In this document: piece by piece, positions 33,488 through 43,505 of the stretch
Numbering within the stretch: position 1 is the first letter of the stretch
Layout: each line of letters starts with the position of its first letter
Assembly: GCF_011947285.1 (NCBI RefSeq)
Contig: NZ_JAAOZT010000002.1
Location: 310,001-374,000, forward strand
Reading direction: 5' to 3'
DNA from: Glaciimonas immobilis
GTDB taxonomy: Bacteria; Pseudomonadota; Gammaproteobacteria; Burkholderiales; Burkholderiaceae_D
Length of the DNA stretch: 64,000 nucleotides
Made by a program: the position numbers and the translations under genes
Notes under the pieces: model-generated
The model's input: only the letters and a program-made list of their open reading frames with translations
Told to the model about the DNA's origin: nothing
Databases searched by the model: none

Positions 33488-35338
33488 ATCAAAACCTCAC
33501 ATAAAAGAAGTATCGCCGTCGTGTCATTATTGTTCACTGCGATGTTATCCGGCTGCGCTGGTAATGGCACATTAGGCCACGAAACTGGCCCCGCAACAGC
33601 AACGGCTACACCCACAGCGACCACGGATGGCGCGACTGGCGCGGGCGGGACAGGAGCAACGGGCGCAACTGGTGGTACGGGCGCAACTGGTGGAACCGGT
33701 TCAACTGGTGCCACCGGCGCCACCGGTTCTACGGGCGCTACAGGCCCAGCCGGTGCTACGGGTGCAACTGGCGCCGCTGGCGCTACCGGTGTCCCAGGCG
33801 TTGCCGGCGCAACTGGTCTTACAGGCGCAACCGGTGCTCCGGGCACTGCGGGCATTACTGGTGCTGCCGGCGCTACTGGCCTTACTGGTGCTACTGGTGC
33901 AATCGGTGCTGCAGGTGCCACAGGCCTTACGGGGTTGACGGGTGCTATTGGCGCTACCGGCCTAACGGGTCCGGCGGGCTCAGGTGGCGGCACAACACCA
34001 GCCGGTCCCGCATCTATTACTAATTTGATCTCAAATACTGGTACCGTCGTGTCAGGTGTTGGCGCTGCAGTAAGCGCCATCGGGTCCCCAATAATTAGTC
34101 AATCACCTTTCCCGACCAGTGCAAATGCCGGTTTGGCTGGCGTCTTGACAAACAGCGGCGCCGTTCTAACTACCGTGGGCGGTGGCGTCACTAGTGGTAT
34201 TGGCCAAATTGGTTCTACAACAAATCCAGTTGGCACAACCGTTGGCAGTACTGGTGCTGCGGTCGGCAATGTCGGCGATACCGTGAACAGCGCAGGCCAA
34301 CTGGTCAGCGGTTTAGGTGCCGGTCAACTTGCACCATTAGCGCCAATCACTGCACCGGTCGGTGCTTTGGTCAGTGCAACAGGCAGCACTATTAGTCAGT
34401 TAGCGCCCTCATTAACAACGGCACTGACTACGGGTCCGGTCCAGCAGATCACGATGACAACTAGTACTTTGATTGTGCCATTAACCAGCACGGCTAACAC
34501 TTTGACGCAAACGGTTGGTAACACAACCGGAATCGATGTGCCAGCGAATAAGCTATTCACCACAGTGGGTAGCGCGATCGTTGGTGGTAGCACGCAATTA
34601 GGTGGCACGCCGGCTCCAGGCGCCGCCGCTTTAAGTGGCGTCGTTGCAGCGGTGGGCAACACCGTTGCAGGACTCGGCACTACTAGTTTGACTAATAGCA
34701 CGCAACCGCTATTGGGTAACGGCACTACCGGACCCTTGGCTGGACTGGGCGGGACCTCTGGCACCGGCACCAATCCTTTAGGTTCGCCGACTAGTTTGCT
34801 CAGCGAACTGACTGGTACTTCGGGTGGCTTGCCTGCTGCGCCAGGTGCTCCTTCGTTGCCGTCATTGACTGGTCTGTTGGGTGGCTTGCCAACTGCGCCG
34901 GGTGCTCCTTCGTTGCCGTCATTGACTGGTCTGTTGGGTGGCTTGCCAACTGCGCCGGGTGCTCCTTCGTTGCCGTCATTGACTGGTCTGTTGGGTGGCT
35001 TGCCAACTGCGCCAGGTGCTCCTTCGTTGCCGTCATTGACCGGTCTGCTGGGTGGCTTGCCAACTGCGCCGGGTGCTCCTTCGTTGCCGTCATTGACTGG
35101 TCTATTGGGTGGTTTGCCAACTGGCTTGCCAGCCGCGCCAGGTGTTCCTTCGTTGTCGTCGGTAACCGGTCTGTTACCAGCCGCCCCCGGTACGCCTTCG
35201 TTCGCGCCTGTTATTACTGCTATCAGTGGTTTGACTAGTGCTGTGAATAGTGCAACGGCTACTACCCCAGTTGGAGGTCCTGTAACTTCGGTGACAGCAC
35301 TTCTGACAGGTTTAACTGCGGGTCTGCCCGTGAAATAA
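33488..35338 (+). CDS. Collagen-like (Gly-X-Y) repeat lipoprotein, probable AUC start
   Basis: 616 residues when read from ATC at 33488. GGAG at 33477-33480 stands seven bases ahead, and the frame has a stop at 33470-33472 with no ATG before the mature part. This reading gives a normal lipoprotein signal: KTSHKR, the hydrophobic [12 protein letters not shown], lipobox LSGC. A GTG at 33521 is the only usual start but would remove the basic part. After the Cys come about 45 Gly-X-Y triplets rich in GAT, then a Ser/Thr/Val-rich region, and five 19-residue repeats near the end. It is probably a surface-exposed lipoprotein able to form triple helices. Confidence 0.75.
   Translation: MKTSHKRSIAVVSLLFTAMLSGCAGNGTLGHETGPATATATPTATTDGATGAGGTGATGATGGTGATGGTGSTGATGATGSTGATGPAGATGATGAAGATGVPGVAGATGLTGATGAPGTAGITGAAGATGLTGATGAIGAAGATGLTGLTGAIGATGLTGPAGSGGGTTPAGPASITNLISNTGTVVSGVGAAVSAIGSPIISQSPFPTSANAGLAGVLTNSGAVLTTVGGGVTSGIGQIGSTTNPVGTTVGSTGAAVGNVGDTVNSAGQLVSGLGAGQLAPLAPITAPVGALVSATGSTISQLAPSLTTALTTGPVQQITMTTSTLIVPLTSTANTLTQTVGNTTGIDVPANKLFTTVGSAIVGGSTQLGGTPAPGAAALSGVVAAVGNTVAGLGTTSLTNSTQPLLGNGTTGPLAGLGGTSGTGTNPLGSPTSLLSELTGTSGGLPAAPGAPSLPSLTGLLGGLPTAPGAPSLPSLTGLLGGLPTAPGAPSLPSLTGLLGGLPTAPGAPSLPSLTGLLGGLPTAPGAPSLPSLTGLLGGLPTGLPAAPGVPSLSSVTGLLPAAPGTPSFAPVITAISGLTSAVNSATATTPVGGPVTSVTALLTGLTAGLPVK
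33630..33985 (+). repeat. Collagen-like Gly-X-Y coding repeat
   Basis: An unbroken array of glycine-first triplets, mostly Gly-Ala-Thr with Gly-Leu-Thr, Gly-Pro-Ala and Gly-Ala-Ala variants. Bacterial collagens commonly use Thr in the Y position. Codons differ between triplets, so the array is old enough to have diverged. Confidence 0.85.
34847..35131 (+). repeat. Five 57-bp tandem repeats
   Basis: Each unit encodes the 19 residues [19 protein letters not shown]. Units start at 34847, 34904, 34961, 35018 and 35075; the first four are nearly identical in DNA, the fifth changes at its end, and a decayed sixth follows. High identity suggests recent copy number change. Confidence 0.9.
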
Positions 35339-35361
35339 TCGACGTTAAAACGAAGTTAAAA

Positions 35362-35398
35362 CGCAAAAAAAACCCTCGCTACATTGGGTTTTTTTGCG
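35362..35398 (+). terminator. Intrinsic terminator after the collagen-like gene
   Basis: CGCAAAAAAAACCC pairs with GGGTTTTTTTGCG around a 10-base loop, 23 bases after the stop codon. The T-run lies in the 3' arm. Confidence 0.7.
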
Positions 35399-35674
35399 GT
35401 CGGTGGAGAAATACGCTGCATGAATACTTTAATAATATCAACTTTGATCCTATTTTTTTGAGATGGCGATCCGAGATTAACTTTGGTGATGTTAATCACT
35501 TCGGACCATTTCTCTGGTCGAATAAGAATCTACTTATTTTTCTAATGTAATGATCAAACAACCTCGAAGTCTCGCTGCAGAATACAACTGGTCGCTTCAA
35601 GCGACGTTGATTCATCCGCTGCAAAATTTTAGCAGTCCGATATCCGCCGCGCATGCTTGGTCGAATGCTGGCCT

Positions 35675-36940
35675 ATGAGGATTCCTGATAGCATTTTTTC
35701 TCATCTCAAAATACTAGTTCTGGAAAGCAGCGACAGCCTGCGCAAGACGCTTGTAATGTATTTGAAAGTAATGGGAGTTGCTCACATCGCCGAAGCTGCC
35801 AACGGGCAACAGGCTCTATTGCTGCTTGAAACTAATGCGCATCTATTCGATTTCACGATCTGCGACCTGCGCATGGACGTGATGGACGGCTTTGAATTTC
35901 TGCGCTGCGCTCCGCGCGCGCGCATCGGTCGCGTGATAATTGCCACTGCGCTTGAAGACGACTTCCTCAGCGCCGCAGAAGAAATTGTACTTAATTATGG
36001 TCTCAGGCTGGCAGGGCGCCTCACAAAACCTATCGATTTTTTGCGTTTGAAAAATCTTATAGCGACAGCATCCAACAAGCCGAAGGCCAAATACGTCTTT
36101 CGTAAGAGGTTGCCATTTCAGTGCTGGACGATAGCAGATTTAAGTACCGCGCTACAACGCGGACAGTTCGTGCCGTATTTTCAGCCTAAGCTGGATTTTT
36201 TGACCCGTAAGCCAATTGGCGTCGAAGTGCTGGCGCGTTGGATGCACCCGGACCAGGGCATGATTTCACCCTCGCAATTCATTCCTTTAATGGAGTCGGC
36301 AGGTCTCATTGATTGGCTGACTGTAGAACTTTTACACAATGTGCTGGATTGCACCAAAAAATGGTATTCGGCGCGGCCCGAAATCAGCATCTCCTTCAAT
36401 GCCTCGCCATTGACATTGGAAAAGAGTGCAATTCCTAACCAATGGTTAGGCATTGTAAAAGAGCACAATGTCAGCCCCGAACGCATCAAGATTGAGATCA
36501 CAGAAACTGCCCTTCCAAAAGACTACAAAAGTCTGCTGGAATCTGCCACCCGCTTGCACATGCATGGCTTCGGCCTGTCCCTGGATGATTTTGGCACGGG
36601 ATATTCATCATTGCAGCTATTAAGCCAAATACCCTTCAGTGAAATCAAGATAGATCAGTCATTTGTCGCCGCAGCACGTAACAACAAGCGATCGGTTGTT
36701 ATACTCAATGCGATCGTCAGCCTTGCAAGAAATCTCGATCTTCAGACCGTGGTAGAAGGTATTGAAACAGAAAGCGACGCAGTGTTTTTCCAGCAACTGG
36801 GCTTCGATCTCGGGCAGGGATATCATCTGGCACAACCAATGGCGGGCGACGATCTGATGCGTTGGTTATCGGCCCAACAATCGGTCCCGCTGAGCGGGGC
36901 GGAGGCACGCTTTACCCCCTCTCAATATATTCCGCGCTAA
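35675..36940 (+). CDS. Response regulator with EAL c-di-GMP phosphodiesterase domain
   Basis: 421 residues from the ATG at 35675 (a TTG at 35657 would add six). Residues ~11-130 form a receiver domain with D64 in CDLRMD as phosphate acceptor. Residues ~155-400 form an EAL domain: EVLARW (the EAL motif as EVL), FNASP, ITETAL, LDDFGTGYSSL, KIDQSF, VEGIET, GQGYHLAQPM. All metal and catalytic residues appear present, so it should hydrolyse c-di-GMP. No sensor kinase is adjacent. A link to the adjacent surface protein gene is possible but not shown. Confidence 0.9.
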   Translation: MRIPDSIFSHLKILVLESSDSLRKTLVMYLKVMGVAHIAEAANGQQALLLLETNAHLFDFTICDLRMDVMDGFEFLRCAPRARIGRVIIATALEDDFLSAAEEIVLNYGLRLAGRLTKPIDFLRLKNLIATASNKPKAKYVFRKRLPFQCWTIADLSTALQRGQFVPYFQPKLDFLTRKPIGVEVLARWMHPDQGMISPSQFIPLMESAGLIDWLTVELLHNVLDCTKKWYSARPEISISFNASPLTLEKSAIPNQWLGIVKEHNVSPERIKIEITETALPKDYKSLLESATRLHMHGFGLSLDDFGTGYSSLQLLSQIPFSEIKIDQSFVAAARNNKRSVVILNAIVSLARNLDLQTVVEGIETESDAVFFQQLGFDLGQGYHLAQPMAGDDLMRWLSAQQSVPLSGAEARFTPSQYIPR

Positions 36941-36950
36941 AATAGCGCGG
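36932..36950 (+). other. Hairpin over the stop codon of the EAL gene
   Basis: CCGCGCTA and TAGCGCGG are perfect 8-base arms with a 3-base loop; the stop codon is inside. No T-run follows, so it is more likely an mRNA-stabilising or weak pausing structure. Confidence 0.4.
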
Positions 36951-37207
36951 GATCGTAATCGGGCGACAGCGTTTATCCACCGCGCCTGGCCAGACTTTTT
37001 GGTGCCAATGCTGGATTTAACAATTGTCGAGGGCACGCTTACCGCGGCAAGGAAAGTCACACGTAGCGGTGGCGTTTCGCGTTGGCCGTATAAACATTCA
37101 AGTGAGATAAACCCGTTACACTAGCGGTGAATTATTTAATCGCCTTCTGCAGCCATGGCGGCATTAGTCGGTTTGATCCTAAAACAGCATGATGTAACGA
37201 AAGAATT

Positions 37208-38530
37208 ATGTTTGGATTACCTACGACGGCCACTGCGCCGTTTTGTCCTTCTGAGGTCGTCGGCACCGTAGCTGTTCCCTCCGGTGCGCCGCTGTGGCGC
37301 AAAGTAATGCGCTTTGCCGGTCCTGGACTGTTAATTTCAATCGGCTACATGGACCCCGGCAATTGGGCTACTGACATTCAGGCCGGATCACAGTTTGGGT
37401 ATAGCCTGTTGTTTGTTGTGATTCTGTCAAGCATCGCGGCGATTGTATTGCAGTGCCTGAGTATGCGGCTAGGGATTGCTACCCAAAAAGATCTGGCGGT
37501 GCATTGCCGCGAACAATACAGTCCACGCACGGGCAAGACGCTATGGTTTTTTGCAGAGATATCCATTATTGCCTGCGACGTGGCGGAGGTGCTGGGGAGT
37601 GCGCTTGCATTCAAACTGCTGTTCGGCGTATCGCTGGTGACGGGGGTTTTACTCACCGCCTTCGATACCATTATTGTGCTCGGTCTCAAAGGAAAAGGCT
37701 TTCGCCAGGTTGAAGCGATAATTCTCGGTCTGATTCTTACGATTACCGTCTGTCTGTTTGCGGAGTTGCTGTTTGTTAAGCCGGATTGGGCCGCAGTCGC
37801 CGCCGGAGCGATCCCATCCTTAAAAGCGCTGGCCGGGCAAGAACCGTTTTATCTCGCCATAGGGATTCTGGGTGCGACCATCATGCCGCACAATCTTTAT
37901 TTACATTCCTCTATTGTGCAGACCCGCGTGGTGGAAAACAACGACCGGAGCCGTCAACAGGCGATCAGGTTTTCGCGGCTGGATACGATATTTGCGCTGA
38001 CGGTAGCACTGATTATTAATGTCGCGATTCTGGTGTTAGCGGGCGCAGCGTTTCACAATGTCGCCGCTCCTGTTGCGGTTGAGATTGATGAGGCGTTCCA
38101 TTTGCTTGATCCTATCGCGGGCACTGCGGCGGCCGGGATTTTGTTTGGTGTGGCGCTGTTAGCCTCAGGTCAAAGCTCCACATTTACCGGCACCATTGCG
38201 GGTCAGGTGATTATGGACGGTTTTCTAAAAATAAAAATACCGTGCTGGCAGCGCCGCCTGATCACACGCAGTCTTGCGCTGGTACCGGCGTTGATTGGCG
38301 TGATTATCTTTGGCGAACATTCAGTAGGGCGACTGTTAATCATGAGTCAGGTGGTCCTCAGTCTCCAATTGCCGTTTGCGATGTACCCGTTAATAAAACT
38401 GACTGGTCGCCGTGATTTGATGGGGATTTTTGCTAACACGACGACGACGTCCGTATTGTCCTGGGGTTTGTTCGTCGTGATTTCCGCCGCTAACCTGTGG
38501 TTAGTGTTGCAGGCGTTTGGTTTGCAGTAA
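37208..38530 (+). CDS. mntH: NRAMP-family divalent metal transporter (Mn2+/H+)
   Basis: 440 residues with about eleven membrane segments. The NRAMP signatures are present: GYMDPGNWATDIQAGSQFGY in helix 1 with the metal-binding Asp and Asn, and ATIMPHNLYLHSS in helix 6. It should import manganese with protons. The length is slightly above the usual ~410-430 because of a longer N-terminus. The substrate is inferred from the family. Confidence 0.9.
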   Translation: MFGLPTTATAPFCPSEVVGTVAVPSGAPLWRKVMRFAGPGLLISIGYMDPGNWATDIQAGSQFGYSLLFVVILSSIAAIVLQCLSMRLGIATQKDLAVHCREQYSPRTGKTLWFFAEISIIACDVAEVLGSALAFKLLFGVSLVTGVLLTAFDTIIVLGLKGKGFRQVEAIILGLILTITVCLFAELLFVKPDWAAVAAGAIPSLKALAGQEPFYLAIGILGATIMPHNLYLHSSIVQTRVVENNDRSRQQAIRFSRLDTIFALTVALIINVAILVLAGAAFHNVAAPVAVEIDEAFHLLDPIAGTAAAGILFGVALLASGQSSTFTGTIAGQVIMDGFLKIKIPCWQRRLITRSLALVPALIGVIIFGEHSVGRLLIMSQVVLSLQLPFAMYPLIKLTGRRDLMGIFANTTTTSVLSWGLFVVISAANLWLVLQAFGLQ

Positions 38531-39014
38531 ATTGTGGCAATGTAGTGTAGCGATGTAAGGACTTTCCTTGCGAAATAACCCGGCTGGTTTGGTATTAGTC
38601 CACTGGGCAAGCGGCGCTTTTAGCAGCCTTTGCCAAAAGGTAAGGACTGGTAAGCCTGCAAAAACTAAAACCATGACAGGTTTACATGGTCGTTATAGTT
38701 TTAGTAATTTATTTTTTAGGTTGATTTTGTCGATAGTTTGATGGGATAATTCTTTTATCGTTCAGAGGTTGCGTTGCAGTCACACCATCGTTTAGTCGCT
38801 TAAATGATAAAGGTGAAAGATTTTTAAATTAACCATTGCACGTTTGATACAGCACTGCTATACTTCGGTCCTTCGTTAGTTGGCTTCAAATGTTTTTTGC
38901 AGGTTTTGTGTAAAGCATAGCCGATACAAGAGTAGATTCACCTTTCGCCGAGGTCACTCTCCAGATAGGTTTGGATTTCGGGAATCTCCTCCTGTATCGG
39001 TTAGCAAAGATAAC
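38531..39014. other. Non-coding region between mntH and tRNA-Gly
   Basis: No gene is seen. An imperfect hairpin at 38664-38705 (outer arms ACTAAAAC/GTTTTAGT, inner arms CCATG/CATGG) may end the mntH transcript or belong to a small RNA. The last ~150 bases should contain the tRNA promoter. Confidence 0.5.
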
Positions 39015-39090
39015 GCGGGAGTAGCTCAGTTGGTAGAGCGATACCTTGCCAAGGTATAGGTCGAGAGTTCGAGCCTCTTCTCCCGCTCCA
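39015..39090 (+). tRNA. tRNA-Gly(GCC)
   Basis: 76 bases with encoded CCA. The acceptor stem GCGGGAG pairs with CTCCCGC, the D-arm reads GCTCAGTTGGTAGAGC, the anticodon GCC is at 39048-39050 in a CTTGCCAAG loop, and the T-arm has GAGAGTTCGAGCCTC. It stands alone and is followed by a terminator. Confidence 0.97.
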
Positions 39091-39095
39091 AAAAT

Positions 39096-39125
39096 AAAAA
39101 GGAAGCCCACAAGGCTTCCTTTTTT
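39096..39125 (+). terminator. Terminator of tRNA-Gly
   Basis: AAAAAGGAAGCC and GGCTTCCTTTTT pair around a 5-base loop, directly after the tRNA. Confidence 0.85.
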
Positions 39126-39490
39126 GTATTCTACTTTTTGTTTCTACATTTTTTTAATTTCCCAATTCTCCAACCTGTAACTTCTCCCTGCTATACCCGC
39201 GTTTGGCTGATACGGGCGGGTTATCGAAAACAGGCAGATAGTCTGGTGCGACGTTGCTTTCCACCGACCACTGCTTGTGATATTGAGGACAGTTACCAAA
39301 ACTGGTTTTCAAAGCATCCCCCTACTCAATATGCATCGGCTGTACGGAATAAGTAGCCTTTAGGGCGTATCGAAGAAGACTCCCATTTCGGAGATTTTTC
39401 AACACGATGCGTTGCATCTACTTACACCGAACGGACTTAGTCAGGTCGTATTTTTACGGTTGTCGCGTAAAACGACGCTAACTTTTCTAC
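39126..39490. other. Non-coding region between tRNA-Gly and katA
   Basis: Convergent to the catalase gene. No reading frame with coding character and no clear structure noticed. Confidence 0.5.
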
Positions 39491-40933
39491 TTACTTATTA
39501 TTAGCGAGTAAGCCCAATGCCTTAGCGACACCTGCACCATATGCAGCGTCTGCTTTGGTACAGTTTGCGATATGACGTGCCTGGATTTCTTTGGATGCGC
39601 CGCCGACCGATCTCGCCGTATTATCGAATAACACCTGCTGTTGCGCTGGCGTCATTAGTTGGAACAACGCCCGCGGTTGCGAGTAATAATCGTCATCCAC
39701 GCGGTGATTCCAATGATCCGCTGCGCCTTCCAGCGCGAGTGGCGGCTCCGAAAAGTCTGGCTGTTCTTGCCATGCACCCTTACTGTTCGGTTCGTAGCCA
39801 ATTGTGCTGCCGGCATTGCTGTCGACGCGCATTGCGCCATCACGGTGATAACTATTGACCGGACATCTTGGCGCATTCACCGGAATCTGGTGGTGATTGA
39901 CGCCCAGACGATAGCGCTGCGCATCGCCATACGAGAACAAACGGCCTTGCAACATCTTGTCCGCTGAGAAGCTGATACCCGGCACGACATTAGCAGGAGA
40001 AAACGCCGCTTGCTCAACATCGGCAAAATAGTTTTCCGGATTGCGATTCAATTCCATTACACCGACTTCGATCAGCGGATAGTCTTTACGCGGCCAGACT
40101 TTAGTCAAATCAAAAGGATTGATGTGATAAGAACCAGCGTCTTTTTCCGGCATAATCTGGACAAATAATTTCCAGCTTGGGAAGTCTTTTTTCTCGATGC
40201 TTTCGAGCAAATCGCGTTGCGCACTTTCACGATCATTCCCAACTAAGGCGGACCCTTCAGCATCGGTCAGGTTCTCAATACCTTGCATGGTCTTAAATGT
40301 AAACTTGACCCAGTTACGCTCGTTTTTTGCGTTGATAAAACTGAATGTATGACTGCCGAAGCCATGCATGTGGCGGTAGGAACGCGGCAAGCCACGATCA
40401 CTCATGACAATGGTGACCTGATGCAATGCTTCCGGCAACAGGGTCCAGAAGTCCCAATTGTTGTCGGCGCTACGCATGTTGGTTTTTGGATCCCGTTTGA
40501 CGGCGCGATTCAGGTCTGGAAACTTCATCGGATCACGCAGGAAGAACACCGGAGTGTTATTGCCGACCAGATCCCAATTGCCTTCTTCGGTATAAAATTT
40601 TAGTGAAAAACCGCGGATATCGCGCTCTGCATCAGCGGCTCCGCGCTCTCCAGCGACGGTCGAAAAGCGCGCAAACATTTCGGTTTTCTTACCTACCGCA
40701 GAAAATATTTTCGCCTTGGTATATTTGGTGATGTCATGCGTGACGGTAAAAGTGCCGAAAGCGCCCGAACCTTTTGCATGCATGCGACGCTCTGGGATGA
40801 CTTCCCGGTCAAAGTGAGCGAGTTTTTCTAGAAACCATACATCTTGTAATAAGGCTGGTCCGCGCGGTCCGGCAGTCTGGATATTTTGATTGTCGGGGAC
40901 TGGTGCACCGGCTGCAGTTGTTAGCTTATTCAT
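39491..40933 (-). CDS. katA: Monofunctional haem catalase
   Basis: 480 residues, the size of small-subunit catalases. The active site His is H52 in [13 protein letters not shown]; the distal Asn is in [15 protein letters not shown], and [14 protein letters not shown] holds the haem-ligand Tyr and conserved Arg. It splits hydrogen peroxide into water and oxygen, probably in the cytoplasm as no signal peptide is seen. It is transcribed alone. Confidence 0.95.
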   Translation of the reverse strand: MNKLTTAAGAPVPDNQNIQTAGPRGPALLQDVWFLEKLAHFDREVIPERRMHAKGSGAFGTFTVTHDITKYTKAKIFSAVGKKTEMFARFSTVAGERGAADAERDIRGFSLKFYTEEGNWDLVGNNTPVFFLRDPMKFPDLNRAVKRDPKTNMRSADNNWDFWTLLPEALHQVTIVMSDRGLPRSYRHMHGFGSHTFSFINAKNERNWVKFTFKTMQGIENLTDAEGSALVGNDRESAQRDLLESIEKKDFPSWKLFVQIMPEKDAGSYHINPFDLTKVWPRKDYPLIEVGVMELNRNPENYFADVEQAAFSPANVVPGISFSADKMLQGRLFSYGDAQRYRLGVNHHQIPVNAPRCPVNSYHRDGAMRVDSNAGSTIGYEPNSKGAWQEQPDFSEPPLALEGAADHWNHRVDDDYYSQPRALFQLMTPAQQQVLFDNTARSVGGASKEIQARHIANCTKADAAYGAGVAKALGLLANNK

Positions 40934-41637
40934 GCGATTCCTTTGAAGTGCGGGAAGAGAGAATTCTCTGACAGGGAGTATTGCTCATAATTAATAATAG
41001 GTAAAATTAATTAAATTTACTGATTCAATAGTTTTTATGATTTTATTTTTTGGCCTCGATTTAGTGTGTTGAGTAGCCCGAGAAGCGGCGTCATTACGCG
41101 ACATGCCAATACGGTCATCAAGAGCAGCAATGCTTAGCTTAAACGTTGCTCCGTGGCATGAATAGTGTACAGGCCAGCTAGCAAACAGTTGAACCCCGTG
41201 AGCATGAGGCAAATTTACTAGCTGGGGGTAGCGGCTCCGGCCGGAGTTTTTTTCGAGATTGTAGATGCAGGGATGGACCGCGTTACCGTTCAGATCCCAT
41301 TTTTTCAGCCGGAGCAGCGCGACGCGCCAGCTTACCGAAGGTTCGGATCGCGCCTGATCTACCGTGTGCATTTCTGGTGGATTAGATGCTATTGCAACGC
41401 CAGGCAGCCCTCAGCGGCATGTTGCAAAAATTATATTAGATTGGTGCCGATAACACCGGTTTCAAATCACACTCATAAGTAATTCACTAGTCTTTGTATT
41501 TCGAAAGAGCGATTTTGAAGGCATTTCAGGAAGGGTGTGTTAAAAACGGTTTTTTGGCAGACGACATGCAAATTCCCACGTATATCCATCGGGCATATGC
41601 ATTCTCGTTGTACCTGAAGCCAACTACAAGATAGCGC
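40934..41637. other. Divergent non-coding region between katA and the TPS locus
   Basis: About 700 bases holding the promoters of katA and of the two-partner secretion genes. Small frames here lack coding character. No operator could be named from sequence. Confidence 0.5.
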
Positions 41638-43419
41638 ATGCACAAAAATATTTACCTCGCACATCGTCCTCAATCGTTAGTCGTTCTTGCACATACAGTC
41701 ACTTTGCTCTCGCTATTAGCAGGTGTTTTTTCCTCTGCAAATAGTCAAACTGTCCAAACCCCCGCCAGCGAAGAACTGCGTCAGCGCAGCCAAGCTGAGG
41801 CGGCTGAGCGCGCACGCCAATTGCACGCACCGAATATTGCGTTGCCAATACCTGCAGTCACGGTCTCTGTAGAAGACGTCAATTCACTCACGCTACCGGT
41901 TGAATCCCCTTGTTTTAAGATTCACCAATTCGTTTTGGCAGTCCCATTGCAGATATCGCCCGCCGTCCGCATTGCAGGCGCAAGTAATCTGGCTTTCGAT
42001 CCCTTCCGTTTCGCACAGGACTTCCTGCATCAGTACAGTGGCAAATGTATCGGTCAGCAGGGCATGAATCTCGTCGTGCAGCGCCTGACTAATCGCATTA
42101 TGCAAAAGGGTTACAGCACCACGCGGGTTGGCATTCCTGAACAGGATTTATCAACAGGTGTGCTAACCCTGACGTTGGTACCGGGCGTTATCCACACCAT
42201 CCGCTTTGCCGATGCGGCGTTGCATGGCACCCCACGGAATGCGTTTCCGACGGGCGCGGGTCAATTGCTCAATTTGCGCGATCTTGAACAAGGCCTGGAA
42301 CAATTGAAGCGTGTCCCTAATCAGGATGTGAGTATGCAAATCGTTCCAGCCGATGCACTGGGCGAAAGCGACGTGATGTTAGAGGTCAAACGCACTAAGC
42401 CGTACACCTTATCCGCCAATTTTGATGACAGCGGCGCAAGAGGCACGGGACATTATCAAGGCGGCCTAAATCTTGGCGTAAATAATATGCTAGGGTTCTC
42501 CGACATTTTTAATCTCGGGATGAGTTCCGATACTGATCATCAAGGCAATAATCGCGGTACGGGCGGCCATAGCGTGTATTACGCGGTGCCGATGGGATAT
42601 TGGAACTATGCCCTTTCTGCCAGCGATTACACCTATCATCAAAAAATCGCTGGCAATAACGAAGACTATATCTCCAGTGGTAAATCGAAAAATCTTGAGT
42701 TTAAAGTTGCCCAACAATTCCAGCGCAACGCATCGCAAAAAAATAGCTGGCAACTCAAAGTCGGTAAGCGTTGGAGTAATACTTTAATAGACGATGTCGA
42801 GATTGGCGTTCAAAAGCGCAATACCTCATTTGTAGAACTCGGATGGGTGCATACGCATTATCTCGGCAATGCCCAGCTTGATGTCACGCTAGCCAATCGT
42901 TGGGGATCATCTGCTTTCGGTGGCATGGGCAATCCTGAAGCGCGTCCGTCCGACTATCCAACCTTTACGTACACGCTGCAAACCATCGACGCGACCCTCG
43001 CTGTGCCATTTCAGATTGCGTCGCAACCTCTCAGCTACGTCGCCACCTTCCGGGGTCAAAATACCCGCTCGCAACTCTACACGACCGATCAGTTTTCGAT
43101 TGGAGGCCGCTACACGGTGCGCGGCTTTGATGGCGAACTAACGTTAACCGCTGAGCGCGGATTTTATCTCCGCAATGAACTCAATCTACCAATTGCCCGC
43201 TCTGCGCAGGCGGCGTATATCGCCGTTGACCTCGGTAAGGTGTATGGACCATCGGTTCAGTACTTAGTCGGCGACACGCTGGCTGGAACCGCGGTCGGCG
43301 TGCGTGGTGGGTACCAGGGATTTACGTATGATTTATTCGCTGGGTGGTCTTTATACAAGCCTGCGCAGTTTAAGACGGCTAGACCAGCGTTTGGTTTTAA
43401 CCTGACGTATCAATATTAA
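41638..43419 (+). CDS. Two-partner secretion outer membrane transporter (FhaC/CdiB-like)
   Basis: 593 residues. A signal peptide ends around SSANSQT. An N-terminal helix rich in Glu/Ala/Arg (EELRQRSQAEAAERARQ) is the plug helix. A POTRA domain has FKIHQFVL and VVQRLTNRIMQKGYSTTRVGIPEQDLSTGVLTLTLVPG. The barrel carries FSIGGRYTVRGFDGE, the VRGF/Y motif of loop L6. It should export the large exoprotein encoded 86 bases downstream. The B-before-A order is as in E. coli cdiBAI. Confidence 0.93.
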   Translation: MHKNIYLAHRPQSLVVLAHTVTLLSLLAGVFSSANSQTVQTPASEELRQRSQAEAAERARQLHAPNIALPIPAVTVSVEDVNSLTLPVESPCFKIHQFVLAVPLQISPAVRIAGASNLAFDPFRFAQDFLHQYSGKCIGQQGMNLVVQRLTNRIMQKGYSTTRVGIPEQDLSTGVLTLTLVPGVIHTIRFADAALHGTPRNAFPTGAGQLLNLRDLEQGLEQLKRVPNQDVSMQIVPADALGESDVMLEVKRTKPYTLSANFDDSGARGTGHYQGGLNLGVNNMLGFSDIFNLGMSSDTDHQGNNRGTGGHSVYYAVPMGYWNYALSASDYTYHQKIAGNNEDYISSGKSKNLEFKVAQQFQRNASQKNSWQLKVGKRWSNTLIDDVEIGVQKRNTSFVELGWVHTHYLGNAQLDVTLANRWGSSAFGGMGNPEARPSDYPTFTYTLQTIDATLAVPFQIASQPLSYVATFRGQNTRSQLYTTDQFSIGGRYTVRGFDGELTLTAERGFYLRNELNLPIARSAQAAYIAVDLGKVYGPSVQYLVGDTLAGTAVGVRGGYQGFTYDLFAGWSLYKPAQFKTARPAFGFNLTYQY

Positions 43420-43505
43420 ATAGTCAATTTTAAAAATTCTCAATCCATGCAGTCTTTACCTCTTATTGGCAGATCCCCTGCGGATTTGTGTACAGGATTT
43501 GAAAC

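Noticed and set aside
33466-34080. Long antisense Pro/Val/Ala-rich reading frame opposite the collagen-like gene
   Set aside because: It is the mirror of the Gly-Ala-Thr codons; it has no ribosome site and no independent coding signal.
34800-35120. Antisense repeated peptide and possible CRISPR-like array
   Set aside because: The repeats are head-to-tail 57-bp units without spacers and are explained by the sense-strand 19-residue repeats.
38886-39110. Antisense small frame over the tRNA-Gly
   Set aside because: The GEEARTLDLYLG text is the well-known shadow of a glycine tRNA gene, not a protein.
40991-41371. Reverse-strand 126-codon frame upstream of katA
   Set aside because: No domain, no ribosome site and mixed composition; treated as non-coding.
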